This document shows positions 5,756 through 17,700 of a DNA stretch of 29,437 nt, piece by piece. The position numbers and the translations under genes were made by a program. Source of the stretch: Prevotellaceae bacterium UBA3849 (GTDB taxonomy: Bacteria > Bacteroidota > Bacteroidia > Bacteroidales > Bacteroidaceae); assembly GCA_002392645.1 (NCBI GenBank), contig DGHL01000099.1, positions 1 to 29,437 on the forward strand, read 5' to 3'. Each line of letters starts with the position of its first letter. Within the stretch, counting starts at the first letter, position 1. The notes below the pieces were generated by a model that was not told the origin of the DNA, did no database searches, and was given only the letters and a program-made list of their open reading frames with translations.

Positions 5756-8700
5756 TTATTGGTATGCTATCTTCCTGCCGTTGACGATATACACCCTACC
5801 CTTTATCATCTCAGAGCGCTTCACTCTTTGACCATAAACGGTGTATATCCTGTCGCTGTCATCATCGGCAGTGCCACGCAACTTCTGCAGGTCGGTAGGC
5901 AGCAGGTCGTCGAGGAAGATGAAGCCGACAGAGTTCTGCCCAACTATAGGTACACCTTCACCCTTGACGTAATCACCACTTAGGTATGCTCTGTTAGCGT
6001 TGAGATATTCGCCGGTGTAGTTGTAGAAGCCCAGTCCGTAGTTAGACTTATAGTATAAGGTGTAAACATTTCTGCCTGCACGGTCCTCAGTCTCTACAGT
6101 ACCATCAAGTATGCTCAGACGTCCTTCACTTGCAGCCATTGTGCCCGCTACAACCTTAGTACCATCTACATACTCGCCTTCACTGTCGGTGTAAGCGAAA
6201 GTATATAGACCAGCCTTTGTGCCTCGTACTATGTAACCCTGGTCTTTCTCCAGTATATCAACACTCTTCAGAGTCATTGAGTTGTCTGTCACGCCAACTA
6301 CAGCATATACATTAACCTCTGCACCATCCACGTTGTCAGCCTTTGTAGGAGCCTTAGCGTTATAGTCGAGGTAGATGGTTGACCAGTAGTAGTTTTCTCC
6401 ACCTGATACCACAGGAGCCTTCTGACTCTCTACCAGTTCGAGCTGGTATGACTCATGAACGCTATATACGAGCTCATTAGAAGGCTCGCCCAGACCGCCG
6501 CGCAGGTTAGCAGCACGTACCATGAAGGTCTCACCAATCTGGTCATCAGTAAGTTCATAGCTATTCTCCTCAGTTACAGCATAGAGTTTCCAAGCATCGC
6601 TATCGTTCTTACGGAATATGAAGTAACAGAGAGCAGACTCCTTTTCATTCCACGTCAGTGAGCGGTCAAGCGTTGTCAACTTAGCGTCTGCCATGCTTAC
6701 CTGCTTGGTGTAGTTCTGTGGATCATAGCCATCAGAACCGCTCAGTGCGTTATGAAGGGTGTATGTTGCAGCCTCAGCAGGTGTCATAACGGCTGAGTAA
6801 GAGCCGGCACCTGGTGATGATGCACGCAGTGAGCGGGTTGACAGGTCGAGCAACGCATCATTAGCATCCACTGAGCCATACTCATGCATACGCAGTACCA
6901 GTCCGCCCGTTGTCATCTGTTTGTAACCGTCCTCTGATGGCAGCACGTTGAACTTAGTATCGAGGAACGTAGCGGCTGGACTGTTCTTCCATGGACGAGC
7001 CAAGGTGAACTTGTTGTTACACGTTGAGTATGTTGCATCATCCTCTACGTTGACCTGACAGTTGTTGAATACATAGCCCCACTGCTGGTTGTCGTAGGTA
7101 CTTGGTGCCACCATGTTGCTGGCGTTACCTGTCTTACCATTGCGCAGTATGAGGTTACACCTCTCAAACCAGTTGTCACCATCGCCACAGAAGAAATCGA
7201 CATAGCCCATGAAGGTACAGTCCTCAAAGTAGCCACGAGTGTCGTTATCCTTATTGGTGATATTGGTGTAGTAGGTATCCTGCCAACTGTCCATCGTCAC
7301 GTTCTTCATGATGGTCTTTGAGCCACGATCACGCAATACTACGGCACGGGCAGCAGATGAGCCACCACCTATACAACTCTTGTAGTCGAACTTGTTAGTC
7401 AGTGTCATATCCTGCATGTAGAAGCCGCTCACACCGCTGTTCACCATGAACGTAGATGTATAAGAGATACCCTCAATCTCAGGCTTGTTCCACAGCTTAG
7501 AACCGCTCTGGCTCTGACCCGTTATTGACACGTTATTCTTAGTGATAGCCGTCACACCATTGTATATTCCAGCTCCACCTGCAGTCTTTGATGATGTCAG
7601 TTCGTTACGAACCTTACCATTGCCGTCATAAGGAGCAGAAGATATTGGGTCTGTTGCCTTGTTACCACGCAGCTGATATTCGCCGTCAGGCACGAAGATG
7701 TAGTATCTGTCCTTACCCACAGAGGCGTTAGCCAGAGCTATACCCTCATCGATAGTACCATGAGCAATGCCCGCAGCATCCAGATTAGCAATCAGCTCGT
7801 TACTTGCTACCTGACGTTTTATCGTGGATGTATAGTTCTCAGTCGGACTATCCGTATTGAAGCTATGCGTCTGCTTATGGGTTACCACGAAGTTTATCTT
7901 CTTCTTCTCCACCGTCTCAGATGCTTCGGTTGTGAATGAGAAGGTCAAGTCACTACCTTCATACTTGCCGTTATAAACGTCCTTCAGCGTGTTTGCTGGT
8001 ATAGTGAACGTATAGGGGGTATTCGGTGTGAGTCCCCAGTAGGTAAATGTCAGGGTCTTACCCATAGCTGATACCACTGGCTGTCCCAGTCCTGTGGTCT
8101 TCAGCGTGTCGGTAGCCGCCATCTCGTGGTCGAACGTCACGTTGATAGCGCCATTGATGCTCATCAGCTGGTTTGTGTTATATGCCTCGAACTTACCACT
8201 GTTATTCTTAGCCTTCACGAGGATACCGTTCATCTCTATCTTCTGCAGTTGAGGAGGCTCGATATCGAGGTTAAAGGTCACGTTGAAGTCGAGCTTATAT
8301 ACAGCCACAGTCGCGCCCTCCTTAGTCTTCACTATGATGGTTGATGTAGGATCGTCGAATGTAGCTTGTGTCACAGTCACTACCGCGTCACTCTTGTCAG
8401 CCTTAGCCTCAACCGTTGGCATAGAGAGTGCCTTACTGCTCAACTCAAGGTCAACAGTCATCACCTTGTCAGTCTTCAGCTTAGAGAGCATGTAGTCCTT
8501 ATAAGGTGAACCGTATGAACCCAGAGCAATGTTGTTGATAGTCACCTGCTTCAATTCTGGCAGGTTGTCATTCTTCACCTGTCCGTACTCCACCTTAACC
8601 AACTTGAAGTAAGTAGCATCACCCGTGAACTGTATATTCTGTGTAGCATCCTTATCTGAATAAGGTACTATAGCATACTGGTCGTTCACCGTGCCTGATA

Positions 8701-11700
8701 CCTTATTTGATGTGTAGCTCTTTGTGCCAGCTATCTTCGTTGAAGTCAGCTCGCCATTTGATGTGTAGAGTGAGATACGACACTTCTGGCTAGTAAGGAA
8801 CGACATCACCGTACCGCTGTTTATCTGACAACGGTAGTCAGTAGCCGAGTTATCCACCTTACCTGTCTCTGCACAGTTGATGTTCAGCGGCATATCAATA
8901 TACAGGCCACCGACGGTGAGCTGTGATACATATACGCCTGAACTCTTCTGATACTTCAGCGTTGGAGCGCCTCCGTATGTCGGGTCATCACCTGTTGCCA
9001 ATGGCCATGTCACAGCGTGCCAGCCTGAAGGCAGGTTGAAGAGTGTGAACTCGTTGATTTCGAATACCGGAGTGAGGTATAGGTTATCTTTCACTGCATA
9101 TACCTTGCCCCATTCGTACTTATTCTCGCCAGTGCTTGATCCGTCAGCATTCACGGCAACGATGCCGTTTTCGTCCATCCAGTATTTCAGGGTATAACCC
9201 TCCATGTAAAGCGTCTGGTTCTTAGCAGGCATGGTGAATGTCTCACCCGCCTCAGCCACCTGTACGCCAGGAGCCTCACCGTATGCCTTGCCGCCTGAAG
9301 CGAAGGTAACCTGATACTTAGTCCTTGTTCCAAACACAGCCTCCACTGTTGTGGTGTATGAAGCGAGGCGGAATGTCAGTGTGTAGTCCTTGTCCGTACC
9401 TGAAGGAACGGTCAGGGTATATCCCTTTGCAGCAGCTCCTGCCACGGTGGCTGGTATAGTGTCACCATTCACCACGAAACTCTTCAGTTCATACAGACGC
9501 TTACGAGTAGCCTTCACCTGTACGTATGAACCGAGTGGCATAGTGTTCTCGTTGTTCACCTGAGTATATTTCACCTCGGTGCCGTCCATGGTGCTTGCCG
9601 TGTTAGCCTTCACCAGTACGTTGCTACCCCATGCGCTGTTGTTTGTCTCGGTAGTCAGTGTCACCTTATCGGCACTTGGCAGTTGCGCACGTATGTATTT
9701 ATAATAGGTGTGGTCCTTGCCTATCACGAGCTTTATTGACGTAGCAGGGTTCTGTGTGGTGTAAGTGTAGTAATATACAGGAATATCGTTATCCGTACCC
9801 TTAGTATATTCCAAAGGTACTACGCCGTCAATAGTCGTTGACGACAGCTTGTAGTATGTGGCAAGTGTAAACTTAGCACCCAGACCTGATGGTATCGTTA
9901 TCTCCGTACCCTCATCGAAGTGACACCATTCATCCAGCGTGGTATTATCTACCTTACCCTTGATATGCAGAGGCACGTCAATCACCGTACCGCCGTTAAT
10001 GGTAGCATACGTAGCATAGTCAAACTCCGTTGTTGTTGGGAAGTTCAAGTGCTGAGCAAAGTTTGCCGTGCGGAAGTCCCATGTTATGTCTGCCGTAGTG
10101 GTACGGTAGTCAAACACCTTCTCACTCGCATCCTGATTATCTGTCACATTCTGCTTGAAGATAGGAATAATGTAGCGAGTGTCTCCTGGATTGTCAAAGT
10201 AATGGTACTCGCCTATCTGATACTCATGAACCTTCGACTGGTCTTGATAGTAAGTCTGAGGATTTAATGGGTCAAAGCCCTCAATCCATACCCAGTTCTT
10301 CAGTGTGTAGCCTGGCTTATAGAGTGTATATGCTATAGGCACATACAGAGCCGATGTCTCATAGCTACGTGGGAAGTGGTAGTTACGATACATATTGTCG
10401 GTCACATAGCCTGGAGCGAGTGTCTCGCCGAATGGCTCGTACGATGTTGCGCTCTTATACAAACCTGCTGAAGGCAGTTCGTAGTAGGTAGTACCTATGT
10501 TTGCTGTCTTGAATACAGCATGGTACTCGTTGTTGTTACCAGAGTTGCCCTCAGATACTACAACTGTCAACACGTCATTGTTTGCACCCTTAGTCACTCC
10601 AGTTGGGAACCGAACCTGCTTGCTGCCAGGCTCACCCGAAACATACTCATTACCGTTTGAGTCAACCCATTTATCGAGCTGATAGCCAATCTTTGCCACA
10701 GGGGTAATGGTAATGGTTGAGTCAGCAGGGAATGCCGTAAACTCTTCCTCTGTGTTCTTACCGGTGCGTGAGCTGAGTCGTACAGTACCCCAGTTTGCCT
10801 CCTCCCAACTTACGTTGTATTCATATACAGCATTCTGCTTCAGGTTGATAGTAACAGTTGGAGTAGCCGTTATCTTAAACTTACCACTTGCCTCCTTTGC
10901 TTTGAGGCTCATGACTGAAGTGCCAGTGCCCTCCGCTAAACCTGTCATAACAACGCCCAAAGGAGCATCTTCCTCTTCTACTGGCTGAGTAGTGTTGAAG
11001 TACAGACTGTAGCCTGGAACTACGTTGATGCTTATAGAGTCGCCCACAGCGTAGCGTCCATCGCTGTTCTTCCTTGCGTCGCTCAGCGTCATCGTTGCAG
11101 CCCTCGACTTAACGTATGCCAGTTCCTCTTCTGTAAGTTCGGCATCTGTCTTGCCCTTATACTGTGGCAGTATGTTGATATGACCCTCAGGCAGGTTGAC
11201 AACCTTCGCTATATCAAACAGCTCTGGATAAACCACGGTCAGCTTGTCCATGAATGCCGTACCCTTGTTCAGAGCTCCAACGGTCTTTGATGATATCTCT
11301 GCTGATGGCGTAGCATACACGGCGCACTCCTTGGTTATCAGCGTAGCCAGGGTGTCGGTACCATGATAGTTGAAGAGACCGCCTGCTGCAAGGTTGTCAT
11401 TAACCACATTAGCAATGCCACTGCCGTTCACCTTGATAGCACCCGTTGTTGAGTCTATCTCCAGACCTGGGTTGCTTACCGCAGTGGTGTCGGTGCCTGA
11501 TACTATGATTGACTGTGTAACGTAAGTCTTGTCACACTCACGCTTACCATCGCCGTCAAACTTCTCAAAGTCAGCCTGAACGAACTTCACGTCCATACCC
11601 CATACTGATGGGAAGGTAAACTTAGTACCCGTACGCACCTGAGCAAACTCCTTGACGTACTTCGTTGGGTCGGTGAAGCTATTCTGCTTGTTGTTGAACT

Positions 11701-14700
11701 TACCGTTATATACAGCGCTCTCACCAGGCAGCGTCTCGGTGTTGTCAACATCGATGTCGAGTACCACATCGATGTGGTTACCGTCAGCAGCGTCGCTAAA
11801 CTTCATCTGTCCTACTATGAAGCCTTGCTGAGCCAGTTTGGTAGAGCCATACTCCAGAGCCAGTGCTGGTGCGCCCTCGCTCTGTTTGAAGTTCCATGTC
11901 ACCGTGCGCTGAGTCTCCGTGAGTCCGTTGGTGTCGGTAATCTTATGAGCATTCTCTGTCCATACTGCCTCAAGGTATATATCCTCAGAGATGATGTCAG
12001 CATTGGTAATAACCTGTCCTGGGTAGTAATATACGGCAGGATTTGAGTCCTTTACCTTCCACTGCGTCACAGAGTAGCCCTTCTTGCGGAATGTCTGGTT
12101 GTAAGGCACGATGATTGATTCAGCATTATACTGATAGCGCACTGTTGACTCCACGCCCTCAGCCGCAGAGTCGGTATTGAGGCGATGGAAGTAACGGTTA
12201 GGCGTACCCTTAACCAGTGCAACGGCTGTGTCAGAAGGAGCTCCGTTATCAGCATAAGATATTGCAAAGACATATTTGTCGCTGCTGAACTTCTTCGTGA
12301 TATTATCTATCGTAGCAACGCCGTTAGTCTTGATGTAACTTGCTATCGCAGCTTCGTTAGCGCCCCACTCTACTGGTGCTGTTGCCGTATCGTTAGTGAG
12401 ATACTTGGTAACGACATTTGGGTTGTTATTGGTGATGGTAGCCGATGCATCGCCGTTATCCTTAATATGAGGTGCAGGCACACCTGTCAACACTGTGCCA
12501 AGGCTGATGCCTTTGTTTATCATATCGCCGATGGTGCTGATGAGCAAGCGCAGGTTCTCGTCATAATGCTCACAGTCATTGATAGAGATACCAGTACCCA
12601 CGTATGTGTAGGTCTTATTGTTGCGCTTTGACTCGAAGAAGTGCAGAGCATCATACTCTTCGCCGTATTCGTCGGTCACCGTAGCCAACTGAACGAATTG
12701 AGGCAGGTCCTCGTTATCCTCGTTGTAGTTGTGAACCAACTGCAGGCGGTTCAGCGTGCTCTCCTCATCAATTCCGCTCCACAGTGCAATTGTGCCGTCC
12801 TTAGAGAACGATACATTCTCAAACACCTTGTACATAGAGTTCTTAGGCACTATGCTCACTATGTTATTTGCCAGTGTGGCAGGCTGTGCCCATGCCCAAC
12901 GTGTGCTGGAGGTGGTTGACTGTGAGTAGAAGAACATCTTCAGGTTAAGCACGTTGGTGTAGCTTATCACTGAGTCACGCACTGACATGATAGCGTCCTG
13001 CAACTTTGATGTAGAATACACACCATTGCCGTCAGGCGACTTACTGCCTATCATCTCAGTCAGCACTACCAACTGCGCGTTCCTAATGTCAGGACGCGTC
13101 TTGTTGATCATCTTCTTCTGGTTATCGTCGTTAAGCACAAGGTCAATCACGTTATACTGGTCGGTCAAGCCGAGGTATATCTGGTCTTTGTCACGTGAAG
13201 CGAGCCACATAGCTGACGTAGTGCCTTCCTCCTGACCAGCACCTGTATCCTGATAACCGCTCTGATAAACCAGTATAGCGGCAGGCTTACTTGCATCGTA
13301 GTTGTTGTCAGGACAGTTTGCGGTATTTATACCCGTTTGCAGAACCTCTTCATCTTCTGTATATCTAGCATAAGCCTGAACAGTCTTCAAAGCGTAGTAT
13401 TCCTTGCTGCTATCGTAAGCCACTGCATCGCCACCATCTATCTTGATATAGGTGGTGCCCTTAATACTTGGTGTAACAGTAACCTTATAACCAACTCTAC
13501 CTATGCCCTGTGCGTCACGATAGAGTGTCAAACCGTCGCCATCTTTATCGATACTTACCTCTGGAGCAAGAACGGCATTCACCATCGCATTGACAGTGTA
13601 TGCTCCTAAATATGTTGACACCTTACTCTCTGTTGAGAAACGTGTATAGCCATTCTCACCTATCGCCCCCTCCATAGGATAGGTGTATTCATTGGTCGTA
13701 TTGAGCGTTATGGTTGGGGCTTCATCAAACTTATAACTTGCCTTATTTATCGTGAGTACCTTTTCAACGAATCTTTCGTCAGTTACGAGCACAGTTTCAT
13801 TATAGTCTGTGCCACCATTCACCTTACCTGTGATGGTTACACTCTTTGGTGTGTCGGCAATCTCATAATATACTTGGAAGGTAGCACGAACCTGTGGTCC
13901 AGAAGCATCTCCTGCAAATACGAAATCGATGTAATCAGTAGCGTTAAGATTAGAAACATCTATGCTACCAGCGGGGTTTACATTACGAAGATTGAATTCC
14001 TGGTTCTTTTCCTCCTCTGAGAGTTTTCCTGTTTTTGAACCATCTACATAAATGTCTCTAAGTGTTGCTGTGGGACCACTTGTGGGATTTGTAAATATAT
14101 CCGTAGCAACAATTCTCTTAATTACGAAACCTTCTTGCACGTTAATGCGGAAACCATAACTGTAATACTTATTTGCTTCCTCATCATATACAGGATTAGC
14201 ATACACTTCATCTACATTCGCGCTTTGCAAAAGTACCTGATTCGTTCTATACTTGAGACCTTTTGTACTGGTGTCATCTATCTGACCCGCATTATATGTA
14301 CCTTGTACAATATATGATATACCTGTTTTTGTCTCACTACTACCAACCGCACTTGCACCTCTGCATATTGTCTCGTCAGCACCTGTCACGTCGAAGTCTG
14401 GCAAAGTCAAACTTGCCACGACTGAATTGTTGTAATAGGTCTTTGTTGAGATAGCCTTTACGGTGGCGCCTGGTGCCACGTAGATAGTTTCAGAGTATGT
14501 AGCAGACTCTGCTGTTGGGTCTGTGCCGTCGGTGGTGTAGTGTATGGTATAGCCCTCTCCCACTGTCATCGTAACAGGGAAGCCCTTACTTGATACGCTA
14601 TACGAGCCAGCCTGCGTTATTGTTGGCGTAGCAGCCTTACCCATTTCGGTGTCAGCAGTAAATGTGTAGATATCAGATGTTGCCAGAGTACCCTCTGAGT

Positions 14701-17700
14701 CAACAGCCCATGCATCCACCGTAGCACCCAGACCGAGCACTATATTTACGCTGTTACTTCCAGCTACTTGCTCTTCACCGCCATCCACTTTATAGTGTAT
14801 GCGCGCTGTCTCAGTATTTGAGCTAACAGTGTATGTCCACGTTCTAGAGGCGTCACCACTCCATGCACCCTTTGTCTCCTTTGGCTTAGCGCAGCCACCG
14901 CCGGATTCATCTATTTTTGCTATAATGCCATAAATTAACATAGAGGCATCTGCCCATATGTAAACATTGCCTGCTGAAGTTATAGGAAACTCAACGGCCT
15001 TCGTCAACTGGCTACCTTCTGTAGTAGTTGTTCCATTTGTTCCAACAAATGATTCCGCACCAGCTTTTTTTAGGGAATTATTAACGTATAATGTACGTGG
15101 CAACTTTTTACCGCCACCTCTTACATACACTGTTATCTTACCTGGGTATTTTGCTTCGTATCTGAATACTTTTTCTTCACTTCCAGCTGTTTCGACAGAA
15201 CCTCCACCTGTTTTTATGAAGTTATACCATTTTATATCTCCTATAGTTCTGCCTGAACTTTCATTTTCACGAGTGGTCTTATTACCACCATAATAATGCA
15301 TTTGTTGATCATCGTCAAAACTACCATCTTCCGTTTTTGCAGGGAACCACTGTGATGTACCAGCACTATTAGTCGTTACAAAATCCTTTCCCGCTTTTCC
15401 TGCTCCCGTTGTCCAATCGGCAATATCCCACGTGTAGGTTACCGTCTTCGTTCCACTGCTATTAGCCTTGGCGATGACAGTGGCAATCTTTGAGTTTACG
15501 CTCTTTGCCTTTGAGCCTGTGCCGTTGGTAATCACGCAGTAGAGGTATGTGGTGCCAGGAGCAGTAGCGGTATAAGAGCATGTTGCTGTGGTCTTTCCCT
15601 CTATCGCAGTCTTGTTTGCTTCGTAGTCGATAGGACTGGTACAGGTGTACCACTGGTATGACTGTGCCTGCTCTGCCACAATAGTGAATTCCTTTGCTAC
15701 ATCCACCGTTGCCGAGTATGAAGTCTCATCATCCAGGTCCGTCTTTATATAAGGAGTGAGAGGGTCGCCACGAGTAACTAGAATCTTGGATATGTATAAT
15801 GCAGCTGCATTCGTTGATGCAGCTCTGCCTATATATACACAACCGTCCATTCCTTCAAAATCAGATGCTTTGAGTTCATAAGAAAATGGTTCTGGTTCAC
15901 CTGCGAAATTTCTTCCATTTCTTACGTCTGTCGAATAAAGTTCTTTGTACTCTGATGTTCCATCATATGTCAACAGAGCTACTTTACAGTCTTTTGTCGC
16001 ATCCGAATTATTAAAAAAGCCTGCAATGGTGATTTGGTCTCCGGCTGCGAATGTGGCACCCTTTGATGTTAAATCAATTTTTATAACCTTACCACTCCAG
16101 CTATCACTAGATTCATAAGTTCCATTTATTTTTATAATACCAATTGTCGTAGAATTATTATCATATTTAGCGGTTTCTCTTGTAACATTTGTACCCAAAG
16201 TTATTGTATCACCAAATTCTTCCGGAGCAGCAGAGTGTCCATAAGCTTCCCAATTTATCAAGTCCACACTTGACTTATATACCACACGTGCAATCTTTGA
16301 CTTTGCAGAGAGGGTAACATCAGAGCTGTTTGTTGCTACGCAGTAGAAGAACTGGTAGCCGAGAGCCTGCTCTGAAGCACTTGGGGTAAAGGTGTAGCTT
16401 GCTGACGTAGCACCGCTGATGAGCGTTGCATCATCGTAAGAGCCTACGGAGTTCTTATACCACTGATAAGTAACGCCCTCGCCAGCATTGACGGTAAGGT
16501 CAGTAAACGAGCTACCTACAATAGCGGTGTATGAGTCACTGCTAAAGTCTGTAAGGTCGGGATCAAACGTAGGCACAGCATCGGTACCTGCTACTGTAAC
16601 GATGATGGTGTTTGACTGGTCAGTGCCCGCAAGACCTGTTGCCACACAGTAGAGATAAGTGGTGCCCTCTGTGCTTGACTCGAAAGTATAAGAGTTGTCG
16701 GTAGCACCACTGATAGCCTCAGCATCAGAGAGGTCTGCCGAGGTTGCCTTATACCACTGGTAGCCTATAACATGATTCGCCCAAACGGAGAAGGTAAGAC
16801 CCTGTGCGGCACGGTTGGTTTTAACATTAACCTTGAGCTTTCCTGCCTCATATAATGGGTCATCATCCTCGTTCGTAGGGTTGACACAGCCCGTAGCATC
16901 GAAGTCGGGCAGTACGTCGAGCACCGGACCAACGAAGAGGTTGACCATCTCTGGCACCTTAGAAGCAGCAATCTTAATGTTCTTGTAGTCGTAAGGCACG
17001 GTGACGGTGCTGCTACCTGAGGCAGCAAGCTGCGTAGCAGTAGCATCGGCAACGGTATTGCCTGATATTGTCACTGCTATGGCATCCTTTGCCTGGAAGG
17101 TTTTCGTCACGCCCTCAGCGAAGTAGTTGCCCTCGATGAGGAACTCTGAATTGATACGTGGGTTGATGGCATACTCGGTGTTACCAGCACAGTTGTACCA
17201 GTTGTTGAGCATGTGTATCTTACCGGCACGTCCCATAGGCATACGAGAACGACACTTCTCACCCCACTCGTTATAAGCGAAAGTGATATTGAGTTTGCCC
17301 TTATCGCCTGTAGCACTTTCGTCATTTGCCTTGTCATTGCTTGAACCAACGAGGTTGGTGTTCTGGTGCACATAAGAGTTGTCGGTATAGTGGAAATGAC
17401 ACCATGAGGTGGTGATATAGTCAGAATAGTTGGTGATATCGAAGTTACCATCCTGACCGTCGATAAACTCACAGTGGTCAACCCAGATGTGATGACACCC
17501 GTTGATGACAGAAACGAGGTCAACACCACCTACATCGACTGAACCAGGGCCGACGAAGCTGAGGTTACGGATAACGAAATTTGAACAGCCCTCAATATAG
17601 AAGACGCCAGACTTCTTGTAGTACTCCGTGCGCAAGAACCTGGCATTCTCAGGCATAGCAGGAACCTTTGTCCCAGCCTCTGTAGCAGCCGCCTTGTCGG

